Positions 44,901 to 53,576 of a stretch of DNA of 64,000 nt are shown in pieces. Every line of letters begins with the position of its first letter. Positions within the stretch are counted from its first letter, which is position 1. The notes beneath the pieces are model-generated. The model did not search any database and was not told the DNA's origin. It saw only the letters and a program-made list of their open reading frames with translations. The stretch comes from Hoeflea sp. 108 (GTDB taxonomy: Bacteria > Pseudomonadota > Alphaproteobacteria > Rhizobiales > Rhizobiaceae): assembly GCF_000372965.1 (NCBI RefSeq), contig NZ_KB890024.1, forward strand, positions 1,366,839 to 1,430,838, given 5' to 3'. The translations under genes and the position numbers were made by a program.

Positions 44901-46553
44901 CTATCTGTCGGAGACCTGCCAGCGCGGATTGATCCACGGCTCCTGGTTGGACGGCGCAAGCGGCGTCCGGCCAAGGATGTGGTCGGCGGCCTTCTCTCCG
45001 GTCATGATCGACGGGCCGTTGAGATTGCCGTTCGTCACGCGCGGGAAGATCGAGGAATCGGCGACACGCAGGCCCTCGACGCCGATCACCCGGCATTCCG
45101 GATCGACGACGCTGGTCGGATCGTCGGCCCGGCCCATGCGGCAGGTGCCGCAGGGGTGATAGGCGCTTTCGGAGTGCTCACGGATGAAGTCGTCGAGCTG
45201 CTTGTCCGACTGCACGTGGCTGCCTGGCGAAATCTCGCTGCCGCGGAACGGATCGAAGGCGGACTGGCCAAATATCTCGCGGGTCAGCCGGATGCAGTGG
45301 CGGAAATCGGCCCAGTCGTCGGGATGCGACATGTAGTTGAAGCGGATCTCGGGTTTGTCCCACGGATCATCGGAGCGAAGGGTGATCGCGCCGCGCGACT
45401 TCGACCGCATCGGGCCGACATGAGCCTGGAAGCCATGCGACTTGGCCGCCGCCTTGCCGTCGTAGCGAACTGCTGCCGGCAGGAAGTGGAACTGGATGTC
45501 GGGATAATCGACACCGGCTTTTGAGCGCACGAAGGCCGCCGCCTCGAAATGGTTGGTTGCGCCGAGGCCGGTCTTGAACAGCAGCCACTCGGCTCCGATC
45601 AGCGCCTTGGAGAACGGATTGAAGACCGAATGCAGGGTGATCGGCTGGGTCGATTCCTGCTGGATGTAGAGCTCCATATGGTCCTGGAGATTCTGGCCGA
45701 CGCCGCGCCTGTCGGCGCGCACCGCGATGCCGTGCTTCTTCAGGTGCTCGGCCGGGCCGATGCCCGAGAGCATCAAAAGTTTCGGCGAATTGATCGAGGA
45801 GGCAGCGACGATCACCTCGCGTCTTGCCTTAACGACCTGAATCTTCCTGCGAGCTTCGATCTCGACGCCGACGGCGCGTTGATTCTCGATCACCACGCGC
45901 CTGGCGAAACCATTGACGACACGGACATTTCCGCGTTTCAGCGCTGGACGCAGATAGGCGTTGGCGACCGACCAGCGGCGCCCGCCATGGATGGTCTGCT
46001 CCATGGCCCCAAAGCCTTCCTGCTTGGAGCCGTTATAGTCCTCGGTCAGCTCGAAACCGGCCTGCCGGCCGGCGTCGACAAAGGCCTGGTAGAGCGGGTT
46101 CTTGCGCGGACCGCGCTGCACGTTGAGCGGACCCGAGGTGCCGCGCCAGCCTTCTTCGCCGCCATTCGAGTGCTCCATGCGCTTGAAGTAGGGCAGCACG
46201 TCGGCATAGCCCCAGCCGGTCGCGCCCTGTTCGGCCCAGTGATCGAAGTCGTGGGCGTGGCCGCGGACATAGACCATGCCGTTGATCGAGGACGAGCCGC
46301 CGAGCACTTTTCCGCGCGGGGTGGCCAGCACACGCCCGCCGAGATGCGGCTCGGGCTCGCTGGAATAGCCCCAGTCGTAGCGGCTCATGTTGAGCGGGAT
46401 CGACAGCGCCGACGGCATCTGGATCAGCGGGCCGAAGTCGGTGCCGCCGTACTCGATGACGATCACCGAGTGCTTGCCGTCCTCCGACAGGCGATAGGCC
46501 ATGGCCGAGCCGGCGGAGCCGGAGCCGACGATTACGAAATCTGCTTCAAGCAT
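44901..46553 (-). CDS. betA: choline dehydrogenase
   Basis: A 550-residue GMC-family FAD oxidoreductase that oxidises choline to betaine aldehyde at the membrane. The FAD-binding VGSGSAGSAMAYRLSE is at residues 8-23, GKVLGGSSSINGMVYVRGH is the first GMC signature, ASSINSPKLLMLSGIGP the second, and YHPCGTCRMG plus VTNGNLNGPSIM hold the active-site His/Asn pair. Length is typical. It overlaps the end of the upstream PLP dehydratase gene by eight bases. Confidence 0.95.
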   Translation of the reverse strand: MLEADFVIVGSGSAGSAMAYRLSEDGKHSVIVIEYGGTDFGPLIQMPSALSIPLNMSRYDWGYSSEPEPHLGGRVLATPRGKVLGGSSSINGMVYVRGHAHDFDHWAEQGATGWGYADVLPYFKRMEHSNGGEEGWRGTSGPLNVQRGPRKNPLYQAFVDAGRQAGFELTEDYNGSKQEGFGAMEQTIHGGRRWSVANAYLRPALKRGNVRVVNGFARRVVIENQRAVGVEIEARRKIQVVKARREVIVAASSINSPKLLMLSGIGPAEHLKKHGIAVRADRRGVGQNLQDHMELYIQQESTQPITLHSVFNPFSKALIGAEWLLFKTGLGATNHFEAAAFVRSKAGVDYPDIQFHFLPAAVRYDGKAAAKSHGFQAHVGPMRSKSRGAITLRSDDPWDKPEIRFNYMSHPDDWADFRHCIRLTREIFGQSAFDPFRGSEISPGSHVQSDKQLDDFIREHSESAYHPCGTCRMGRADDPTSVVDPECRVIGVEGLRVADSSIFPRVTNGNLNGPSIMTGEKAADHILGRTPLAPSNQEPWINPRWQVSDR

Positions 46554-47547
46554 TGTTCACATGAACCATAAAATCGGCGAGCGAGACGTTGCCGCCGGTT
46601 GCGACGACGAGCACGGTCTTGCCGGCCACGTCGACCTTTCCTCCCAGAAGCGCCGCCAGCGACGAGGCGCCCGACGGCTCGAGCACGAGCTTCAGCCGCT
46701 CGAAGGCTGTGGTCATCGCTCGGCGGACGGAGGCGTCGTCGACGGTCAGCGCGCGAACATTGGTGGTGGTGACCGCTGCGAAGGGCGCTTCGCCCGGCCG
46801 GCGCGCCATCAGGCCGTCGCAGATTGAATTCTCAGCCAATGGCACGGCCGAGACCGCGCCATTGGCCAGCGAGGCGCCCAGGCCGTTGAAGCCTTCGGGC
46901 TCGACCGCGAAGACCTGCGTCGATGGTGAAAGGTGATGGAAGGCAAGCGAGATGCCACCGATGAGCCCGCCGCCGCCGACCGGGCAGAGCACGATGTCGG
47001 CCCCCACACCCTTGGTTGCCAACTGATCGAGCGCTTCAAGGCCGGCGCCGGCCTGGCCAGCGACGATCTCGGGATCGTCGAACGGGTGGAGCAGGACAAG
47101 GCCTTCGGTCTCGGAGATTTCGCGTGCTCTGGCAGCGGCGACCTCTTCGCGGGCGCGGTCGCCATGCTCGGTCAGGACAACGCGCGCGCCATAGCCCTTG
47201 GTCGCTTCGCGCTTGGCGGCGGGGGCGTCGATGGGCATGACGATGGTGACGGGGATGTCGAGCGACTGGCCGGCAGCGGCGAGGCCCTGGGCAAAGTTGC
47301 CGGAGGAAAAGGCGACCACGCCGCGCTCGGCTTCGTCTGCCGAGAGCTGCTTCAGCCGCCAATAGGCGCCGCGCGCCTTGAACGACCCGGCCCATTGCAG
47401 CGACTCGGCCTTGACGAAGACACGCGACGCACCGGTCTCGCGGGCGAGGACGGCGGATTCGAGCAGCGGTGTCAGCTGCGTTGCCTTCGATGTCTCGGCA
47501 TAGGCCTGGCGAAGCCGGTCGAGGCCTGGAACCTTAGTGCTCATCAT
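46546..47547 (-). CDS. PLP-dependent threonine/serine dehydratase-like protein
   Basis: A 333-residue fold-type II PLP enzyme. The cofactor Lys is in WAGSFKARGAYWRL near residue 57, FSSGNFAQGLAAAGQ is the substrate loop, and the glycine-rich phosphate cradle is CPVGGGGLIGGISLAF; the C-terminal ATGGNVSLADF is conserved. There is no ACT regulatory domain, so it resembles catabolic dehydratases or racemases. Two adjacent ATGs (47547 and 47544) are possible; GAGGGG favours the second. It overlaps betC by four bases and betA by eight, so it is embedded in the bet operon. Substrate unknown. Confidence 0.85.
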   Translation of the reverse strand: MMSTKVPGLDRLRQAYAETSKATQLTPLLESAVLARETGASRVFVKAESLQWAGSFKARGAYWRLKQLSADEAERGVVAFSSGNFAQGLAAAGQSLDIPVTIVMPIDAPAAKREATKGYGARVVLTEHGDRAREEVAAARAREISETEGLVLLHPFDDPEIVAGQAGAGLEALDQLATKGVGADIVLCPVGGGGLIGGISLAFHHLSPSTQVFAVEPEGFNGLGASLANGAVSAVPLAENSICDGLMARRPGEAPFAAVTTTNVRALTVDDASVRRAMTTAFERLKLVLEPSGASSLAALLGGKVDVAGKTVLVVATGGNVSLADFMVHVNNA

Positions 47548-49073
47548 TCACCCCTCGGGAAGCGCTTGCTCTCTTCGAGCACGTTGAGGTCCATATGGTT
47601 GCGCATGTAGCGCTCGGATGCCTTCTGCAGCGGCTGGAAATCCCATGGGTAGTACGCGCCGTTGCGCAGCGCGGGGTAGATCACCCAGCGGCGCGCCTGA
47701 CTTTCGCGCACGGCCGCGTCGAAGGCCGCCATGTCCCAGCGGGCGCGGACCTTCGCCATGAAGCTTGCCACCAGACCGGCACGGGTGGGGTCGGCGGCGA
47801 GGTTGCTGAGCTCCTGGGGATCCGATTCCAGATCAAACAGTTGCGGCGGGTCGATCTCGCAGTGGACGAACTTGAAACGGCCGTCGCGGATGGCGACGAG
47901 CGGTGCGTAGGAGCCTTCGGCCGCGTATTCCATGAGCACCGGGACGGCGCGTTGCTCCCCTTGTGCCAGCGGCAGCAGCGACTGGCCGTCGGTCCAGGGA
48001 GCGATATCGGAAAGGTCAATGCCGGCTAGGTCGCACAGTGTCGGCAGGATGTCGAGGTTAGAGGTCGGCGCCTCGATCAACCCGGATGGCAGGCTCTTCC
48101 CGGCGACCATCAGCGGGACACGGGCCGAGCCCTCGTAGAAGCACATCTTGAACCACAGGCCGCGCTCGCCAAGCATGTCGCCATGGTCGGAGCAGAACAG
48201 GATGACGGTGTCGTCGAGCATATGCGTGCGCTCAAGCACCGACAGCAGTTGGCCGACCTTGTCGTCGATGTAGGAGATGTTGGCGAAGTAGCCGCGGCGC
48301 GAGCGGCGCACCTGCTCCCGCGTGATGTCGAAACTGGCATAGTCGCTGGCCAGATAAAGCCGCTGCGAATGCGGGTCCTGCTGATCGGCAGGGATGAAGC
48401 CGACTTCGGGATCCAGTGCAGGACAGTTTTCGTAGAGGTCCCAATACTGGCGACGGGCGACATAGGGGTCGTGCGGGTGGGTGAAGGAGACGGTAAGGCA
48501 CCACGGGCGATGCTCGGCCTGGTCGGAAACGCGGGCGAAATCATAGAGCTTCTGGGTCGCGAGGAAGGCGACCTCGTCGTCATACTCCATCTGGTTGCTG
48601 ATCTCGGCCGTGCCCGCGCCGGTGACCGAGCCGAGATTGTGGTACCACCAGTCGATGCGTTCGCCTGGCTTGCGATAGTCGGGCGTCCAGCCGAAATCGG
48701 CGGGATAGATATCGGTCGTCAGCCGCTCCTCGAAGCCGTGAAGCTGGTCAGGCCCGACGAAATGCATCTTGCCTGACAGCACCGTATGATAGCCGGCGGC
48801 GCGCAGATGGTGGGCGAAGGTCGGGATGGACGAGGCGAATTCTGCGGCGTTGTCATAGACGCCGGTGCGCGACGGCAATTGCCCCGACATGAAGGCGGCA
48901 CGGCCCGGCGCGCAGAGCGGCGAGGCGGTGTAATTGTTTGCAAAGCGCGCCGAACGCGCGGCGAGTGCCTTGAGATGTGGTACGTGCAGGAAGTCGGCCG
49001 GACCGTCAGGGAAGAACGTGCCGGCCAGCTGGTCGACCATGACGATGAGGATGTTGGGCTGCGTGGTCTTCAT
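47544..49073 (-). CDS. betC: choline-sulfatase
   Basis: A 509-residue type I sulfatase hydrolysing choline-O-sulfate to choline and sulfate. The C-x-P-x-R motif SPLCAPGRAAFMSGQ places the formylglycine-forming Cys at residue 54; N-terminal NILIVMVDQLAG gives the first metal Asp, CSDHGDMLGERGLW the later metal Asp/His, and LSGKMHFVGPDQLHGFE is typical of BetC. There is no signal peptide, as expected for the cytoplasmic rhizobial enzyme. Its ATG overlaps the betI stop (ATGA). Confidence 0.94.
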   Translation of the reverse strand: MKTTQPNILIVMVDQLAGTFFPDGPADFLHVPHLKALAARSARFANNYTASPLCAPGRAAFMSGQLPSRTGVYDNAAEFASSIPTFAHHLRAAGYHTVLSGKMHFVGPDQLHGFEERLTTDIYPADFGWTPDYRKPGERIDWWYHNLGSVTGAGTAEISNQMEYDDEVAFLATQKLYDFARVSDQAEHRPWCLTVSFTHPHDPYVARRQYWDLYENCPALDPEVGFIPADQQDPHSQRLYLASDYASFDITREQVRRSRRGYFANISYIDDKVGQLLSVLERTHMLDDTVILFCSDHGDMLGERGLWFKMCFYEGSARVPLMVAGKSLPSGLIEAPTSNLDILPTLCDLAGIDLSDIAPWTDGQSLLPLAQGEQRAVPVLMEYAAEGSYAPLVAIRDGRFKFVHCEIDPPQLFDLESDPQELSNLAADPTRAGLVASFMAKVRARWDMAAFDAAVRESQARRWVIYPALRNGAYYPWDFQPLQKASERYMRNHMDLNVLEESKRFPRGE

Positions 49074-49660
49074 GCGTTGCCCGCCTGCGAGAGCTTGGCT
49101 TCGAGATAGTCTTCGACCAGTGCGATGGCGGACGCCGCATTGGGTATGCCGTCGCGCAGGGCCCGGCGAATGTAGAGCCCGTCGATCATGGCCGCTGTCG
49201 CTTCGGCGACGCGCTCTGCCTCATGACGTGGCAGCAGGCGGGTAAGACCGCTCATCAGATTCGAGTGCAGGCGATGGGCATAGATCCGCAGCAGGCGGCG
49301 AAGTGCCGGCGACTTCTGCGCCTCGACATAGAAGGCGAGCCAGGCGGCGATTGTCTCCGACTGAAACTGCTTGTCCGAGAAATTGACCGCAATGACAGCT
49401 GAAACACGGGCACGCGGTGTCTCGGCGACACGCAGTGCCGAAGTCGTGTCGGTCAGAAGTTCGGACAGGAGGTGCCGCATGGTGGCGGCGAGCAGCTCGT
49501 CCTTGGCACCGAAATAGTGGTGGGCAAGCGCAGACGAAACGCCGGCGCGGCCGGCGATCTCTGACATGGTCACGTCGAGGCTGCCGCGTTCGCCGATCGC
49601 CGAGATCGTCGCGTCGATCAGCGCCTTGCGGCGCAGCGGCTCCATTCCGACCTTGGGCAT
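49070..49660 (-). CDS. betI: TetR-family choline-responsive repressor
   Basis: A 196-residue TetR-type regulator. The start MPKVGMEPLRRKALIDATI is characteristic of BetI; the helix-turn-helix covers about residues 28-50 (VTMSEIAGRAGVSSALAHHYF), and FYVEAQKSPALRRLLRIYAHRLHSNL is the conserved ligand-domain part. ATG at 49660 has GGAGGA six bases upstream. Family members repress bet genes until choline is present. It is first in betI-betC-dehydratase-betA-betB, and a perfect dyad lies just upstream. Confidence 0.94.
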   Translation of the reverse strand: MPKVGMEPLRRKALIDATISAIGERGSLDVTMSEIAGRAGVSSALAHHYFGAKDELLAATMRHLLSELLTDTTSALRVAETPRARVSAVIAVNFSDKQFQSETIAAWLAFYVEAQKSPALRRLLRIYAHRLHSNLMSGLTRLLPRHEAERVAEATAAMIDGLYIRRALRDGIPNAASAIALVEDYLEAKLSQAGNA

Positions 49661-49691
49661 CCAGTCTCCTCCGGTCTTCAGGGTATTTTTA

Positions 49692-49705
49692 ATTGACTCG
49701 TCAAT
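49692..49705. promoter_or_regulatory. betI: putative BetI operator
   Basis: ATTGAC-TC-GTCAAT is a perfect 6+2+6 dyad in an AT-rich block 32 bases before the betI start, in the divergent region with the thiolase gene. TetR-type repressors bind such sites, and known BetI boxes contain ATTGA/TCAAT half-sites. It probably gives autoregulation of the operon. Confidence 0.7.
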
Positions 49706-49862
49706 CAATAAAAAACACGGCGCATCTCGTCTCGAATGCGCCATGGAACCCCCATCTGGGCCATTGAAAGTCGCCGAAAACTGTTCATATTTGAACGGAA
49801 TTGAAGGGCGTTGGAATCGCCCGGCAAATGGCGCAACATGTGAACCGCCGATGGAGACGAAG

Positions 49863-51026
49863 ATGACCGCATGCATCGTGGGCTGGGCGCATTCGCGCTT
49901 CGGCAAGCTGGAAGGCGAGACGCTGGAAAGCCTGATTACACAGGTTGCCAACGAGGCGATGGCTCATGCCGGCATCGGGCCTGACGACGTCGACGAGATC
50001 GTGCTCGGCCACTTCAACGCCGGCTTCTCCGCACAGGATTTTACCGCGAGCCTCGTGCTGCAGGCCGATGACCGTCTGCGCTTCAAGCCGGCGACGCGCG
50101 TCGAGAACGCCTGCGCCACGGGTTCGGCGGCGGTGCGCCAGGGCATTCGCGCGGTGAATTCCGGCCAGCGCATCGTGCTGGTGGTCGGCGCCGAGCAGAT
50201 GACCACGACGCCGGGACCGGAAATCGGCAAAAACCTTTTGCGCGCGTCATATCTGCCCGAGGAGGGCGACACCCCGGCTGGTTTTGCCGGTGTGTTCGGC
50301 AAGATCGCCCAGGCCTATTTCCAGCGCTATGGTGACCAGTCCGACGCCCTGGCGATGATTGCCGCCAAGAATCACAAGAACGGCGTCGACAATCCTTATG
50401 CCCAGATGCGCAAGGATTTCGGCTTCGATTTCTGCCGTCAGGAAAGCGAAAAGAACCCCTTCGTCGCCGGACCGCTGAAGCGCACCGATTGTTCGCTGGT
50501 CTCCGACGGCGCGGCAGCCTTGGTGCTGACCGACAGCACGACGGCGTTGGCCATGCGCCGCGCGATCGCCTTCCGCGCCAATGAGCATGTGCAGGACTTC
50601 CTGCCGATGTCGAAGCGCGACATCCTGCAGTTCGAAGGCTGCGAGGTCGCGTGGAACAAGGCGCTGAAGTCGGCCGGCGTGTCGCTCGACGACCTGTCCT
50701 TTGTCGAGACGCATGACTGCTTCACCATCGCCGAACTGATCGAATACGAGGCGATGGGGCTTGCGCCGCGCGGCGAGGGTGCCCGTATCGCCATGGAAGG
50801 CATCACCGCCAAAGACGGCCGCCTGCCGGTGAATCCCTCGGGCGGGCTCAAGGCCAAGGGTCATCCGATCGGCGCGACCGGCGTTTCGATGCATGTGTTG
50901 ACCGCAATGCAGCTTGCAGGCGAGGCCGGCGGTATCCAGGTCAAGGATGCCAAGCTCGGCGGCATCTTCAACATGGGCGGTGCCGCGGTCGCCAACTACG
51001 TGTCGATCCTGGACCGCATCAGATGA
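49863..51026 (+). CDS. thiolase family protein (acetyl-CoA acetyltransferase, SCP-x-like)
   Basis: A 387-residue thiolase. The nucleophilic Cys lies in VENACATGSAAVRQG near residue 85; SFVETHDCFTIAEL holds the His-for-Asn change typical of the lipid-transfer (SCP-x/thiolase-like) branch, and GLKAKGHPIGATGVSMH the second His. It lacks the classic C-terminal CxG, having IFNMGGAAVANYV instead, so degradative or condensing activity on CoA esters is likely but not certain. ATG at 49863 is preferred (GGAG six bases before) over one 12 bases upstream. It overlaps the next gene by four bases and diverges from betI. Confidence 0.85.
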   Translation: MTACIVGWAHSRFGKLEGETLESLITQVANEAMAHAGIGPDDVDEIVLGHFNAGFSAQDFTASLVLQADDRLRFKPATRVENACATGSAAVRQGIRAVNSGQRIVLVVGAEQMTTTPGPEIGKNLLRASYLPEEGDTPAGFAGVFGKIAQAYFQRYGDQSDALAMIAAKNHKNGVDNPYAQMRKDFGFDFCRQESEKNPFVAGPLKRTDCSLVSDGAAALVLTDSTTALAMRRAIAFRANEHVQDFLPMSKRDILQFEGCEVAWNKALKSAGVSLDDLSFVETHDCFTIAELIEYEAMGLAPRGEGARIAMEGITAKDGRLPVNPSGGLKAKGHPIGATGVSMHVLTAMQLAGEAGGIQVKDAKLGGIFNMGGAAVANYVSILDRIR

Positions 51027-51751
51027 GGCATTCCGCCGTGGTCATCGGCGGTGCGTCGGGCGTCGGCCTTGCAGTGGCCGAGCGCCTGATCGCGGATGGA
51101 TGGCCGGTGGCTGTCATCGATGACGACGGCGGCGCGCTTGAAGCGGCGGAGGACCAGATCGACAACGACGAAGTCGTGTTCATCGAGGCCGACCCTACTG
51201 ACGAGGACAATATGGCAGAAGCCTTCGACGAGGTGGTCGACCGGCTCGGCCTGATCGGTGGGCTCGTCTCGATGGCCGGCTTTGCTCGAAACGCATCCGT
51301 CGAGGACACCAGCGCCGAGACATTGCGCGAGGCGCTGGAGGTCAATCTCGTCGCGCCCTTCATCGCGGCGAAGGCTGCGCTGGAGCGCATGGGCGCGTCG
51401 TTGTCGGTGGTGAGCGTCGGCTCGGTTGCCGGTTTGCGTGCCCACCACGGCCAACTGGCAACGGCAGCGTCCCAGGCGGGGCTCAAGCTGATGTCCGAGG
51501 TCCTGGCGCTGGAATGCGGCAATCGCGGTGTTCGCATCAATGCGGTTGCCACCGGCTTCACGGGGGCGGACGGCGTCGGCAATGGCCGGGTCGAACCCAG
51601 GCTTGTCCCGCAAGGGCGCTATGGCGAGCCTGAGGAGGTTGCTGCCGCGGTCGCCTTCCTGCTGTCATCAGAGGCCAGCTATGTGAACGGTCACACACTT
51701 GCGGTGGATGGCGGATTCCTTGCCTCTGGGCTATCGATTGCCCGTCCATGA
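51023..51751 (+). CDS. SDR-fold protein lacking the catalytic Tyr-x-x-x-Lys
   Basis: A 242-residue classical SDR fold. The dinucleotide loop GGASGVGLAVAERL is at residues 9-22, VDGGF lies near the end, and the catalytic Ser is retained at 134 (SVGSVAG). But the YxxxK motif reads TAASQ: Tyr is replaced by Thr147 and Lys by Gln151 (codons at 51461 and 51473). NNAG is also SMAG. The fold is intact and the reading frame open, so it is a probable non-catalytic cofactor-binding protein. It overlaps the thiolase by four bases, implying a shared role. Confidence 0.8.
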   Translation: MRHSAVVIGGASGVGLAVAERLIADGWPVAVIDDDGGALEAAEDQIDNDEVVFIEADPTDEDNMAEAFDEVVDRLGLIGGLVSMAGFARNASVEDTSAETLREALEVNLVAPFIAAKAALERMGASLSVVSVGSVAGLRAHHGQLATAASQAGLKLMSEVLALECGNRGVRINAVATGFTGADGVGNGRVEPRLVPQGRYGEPEEVAAAVAFLLSSEASYVNGHTLAVDGGFLASGLSIARP

Positions 51752-51826
51752 GATTGGCTGGTCTGATAGGCTGGTCGCCGTCGACGGACGATTGATCCCC
51801 CGCAGGTGCACGAAGGCTTCCCCACA

Positions 51827-52831
51827 ATGACAAATCCGGTTCTGGTCGAGGTCCTGCGCGGCCAACTCGTCGAAAGCGCACATCGCGGTGCGGTGGTCGT
51901 CGTCGATGCCGACGGCACGACGGTCTTTGCTGCCGGCGACGCCGACATGCCGGTTTTCCCGCGCTCGGCAGTGAAGGCGATCCAGGCGCTGCCCTTTGTC
52001 GAGAGCGGTGCGGCCGACGCCTACGGTTTCGGCGAACGCGAACTGGCGATCGCTTGCGCCTCGCATTCGGGCGAACCCGCCCATGCCGAGCTCGCCAAGG
52101 CGATGCTTGCGAAGGCCGGTCTCGGACCCGACGCTCTGGAATGCGGTGCGCATTGGCCCTCAAGCCAGAACGCCACTGTCGACCTTGCCCGAAGCGGTGC
52201 GGCCCCGAGCGCCTTGCACAACAATTGCTCGGGCAAGCACGCCGGCTTCGTTTGCACCTGTCATCACCTCGGCATCAATCATCTCGGCTATGTGCGGCCC
52301 GAGCACCGTTTTCAGGAGATGATCCGTGAAACGATGGAGGCGGTTACCGGTGCTCCCCACAACGAGACGAACATGGGCATCGACGGCTGCTCTATCCCGA
52401 CTTTCGCCGTTCCGCTGAAGAACCTGGCGCTAGGATTCGCTCGGATGGTCAGCGGCCAGGGCCTCGCTCCCGAGCGTGCGAAGGCGGCCAGACGGCTGAT
52501 GTCGGCCTGCATGGCAGAACCTTTCATGGTGGCCGGAACCGGAAGGGCGGATACCGAGTTGATGCAGGCTGCCCCTGGAAGAATCTTCGTCAAGGTCGGC
52601 GCTGAAGGTGTCTACTGTGCCGCGCTGCCGGAACTCGGTTACGGCATCGCGCTCAAGTGTGATGACGGCGCTGGCCGGGCGGCGGAGATCATGATTGCGG
52701 CAGTGCTGGCCAAGTTGGTATCCGCCGACAGCGGGCTGGCAGCCAAGATGAACGAAGCGGCCAATCCGGTCCTGAAGAACTGGAACGGGATCGAGGTCGC
52801 CTCGCTCAGGCCGACCGTAGTATTCGCCTGA
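51827..52831 (+). CDS. L-asparaginase, ReAV-like (Rhizobium etli type)
   Basis: A 334-residue asparaginase of the family unrelated to E. coli AnsA/AnsB. In the R. etli ReAV enzyme Ser48, Lys51, Ser80 and the zinc ligands Cys135, Lys138 and Cys189 are essential; here they correspond to Ser47-x-x-Lys50 (PRSAVKAIQALPF), Ser79 (CASHSGE), Cys134 and Lys137 (HNNCSGKHAG) and the Cys in GIDGCSIP. It should hydrolyse asparagine to aspartate and ammonia. ATG at 51827 is used; a GTG at 51806 would add seven residues. Confidence 0.88.
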   Translation: MTNPVLVEVLRGQLVESAHRGAVVVVDADGTTVFAAGDADMPVFPRSAVKAIQALPFVESGAADAYGFGERELAIACASHSGEPAHAELAKAMLAKAGLGPDALECGAHWPSSQNATVDLARSGAAPSALHNNCSGKHAGFVCTCHHLGINHLGYVRPEHRFQEMIRETMEAVTGAPHNETNMGIDGCSIPTFAVPLKNLALGFARMVSGQGLAPERAKAARRLMSACMAEPFMVAGTGRADTELMQAAPGRIFVKVGAEGVYCAALPELGYGIALKCDDGAGRAAEIMIAAVLAKLVSADSGLAAKMNEAANPVLKNWNGIEVASLRPTVVFA

Positions 52832-52897
52832 TCGCGGTGGAGATACGGTCAGTCTAGCTGGCTTGTTATCGGCGGAATGAAGGCCTAGGTTCTTCTT

Positions 52898-53368
52898 ATG
52901 AGCAGAGCTTTTACCCGCGAAGACGACAGTGAAAACCAGATCGCCGACATCGGCGAGCGACCGGTGAGCACGTACCGCAACCTGGTGACGGAGCATGGGT
53001 TGGCGCAGATCGAAGCCGAGTTGGGCCGATTGCGCGAGGATTTGGCCAAGGCGGAAGGCGAGGCAGACCGCGAGCGCATCGCCACCGTTTCGCGCGACCT
53101 GCGCTATTGGCAGGCGCGGCGCGAAAACGCCGAGGTTTCTGTGCCCGAGCCCGACAGCACGGTCGTCCGCTTCGGCATGAAGGTCAGCATCGAGGACGAT
53201 GACGGCAAGCGCCACGCCTGGCGCATCGTCGGCGAGGACGAGGCGAACGCGGCCAAGGGCAGCATCTCGCATGTCTCGCCCATGGCGCAGGCAATGTTTG
53301 GCAAGGGGGTAGGCGAGGTCGCCACCGTCAACGGCCGCGACTGGGAAATCGTCGAGATCCGCGTCTAG
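52898..53368 (+). CDS. GreA/GreB-family transcription elongation factor
   Basis: A 156-residue Gre-type protein. The N-terminal coiled coil spans about residues 25-75 (LAQIEAELGRLREDLAKAE, with ERIATVSRDLRYWQARRENA), and the C-terminal FKBP-like domain has TVVRFGMKVSIEDDDGKR and the conserved end ISHVSPMAQAMFGKGVGEV. These factors rescue backtracked RNA polymerase. The coil tip acidic pair expected in GreA (DxxE) appears near residues 54-58 as EADRE. Whether it is GreA, GreB or a paralogue is not decided by sequence alone. Confidence 0.82.
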   Translation: MSRAFTREDDSENQIADIGERPVSTYRNLVTEHGLAQIEAELGRLREDLAKAEGEADRERIATVSRDLRYWQARRENAEVSVPEPDSTVVRFGMKVSIEDDDGKRHAWRIVGEDEANAAKGSISHVSPMAQAMFGKGVGEVATVNGRDWEIVEIRV

Positions 53369-53496
53369 CCTTCAATTGCAACCGCGTGGTCGCGGAAGAA
53401 CGCGGCCGCCCCGGCTTCATCGATCTCGACTGCGGCGACGCCCATCAAAAAAAGATCAAGCTCACAGTTGTCCGCTGCGCTGACCGGATGAGCCAT
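53365..53496 (-). CDS. possible 43-residue small protein
   Basis: An open frame on the minus strand from ATG at 53496 to TAG at 53367-53365, tail-to-tail with the Gre gene and overlapping its stop. The peptide contains LFLMGVAAVEIDEAG and ends in AVAIEG; no ribosome site is visible and no family is recognised. It fills the 200-base gap before the ATPase gene. It may be chance, or a remnant of an older gene. Confidence 0.2.
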   Translation of the reverse strand: MAHPVSAADNCELDLFLMGVAAVEIDEAGAAAFFRDHAVAIEG

Positions 53497-53510
53497 TGTG
53501 GCATGTGAGG

Positions 53511-53538
53511 GCGGCCACTATACCTTTGGGGTGGCCGC
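53511..53538. promoter_or_regulatory. hairpin upstream of the HerA-like ATPase gene
   Basis: GCGGCCAC and GTGGCCGC form a perfect 8-bp stem with a 12-base loop, 38 bases before the ATPase start. It may be a leader structure or an operator. Confidence 0.35.
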
Positions 53539-53576
53539 GTCGCGGTCGGGACACAGCATTGCCGGAGACAACGCCC

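Noticed and set aside
43321..45159. 612-codon plus-strand frame over betB and betA
   Set aside because: It is a shadow of betB, whose active-site Cys and Glu motifs are on the minus strand.
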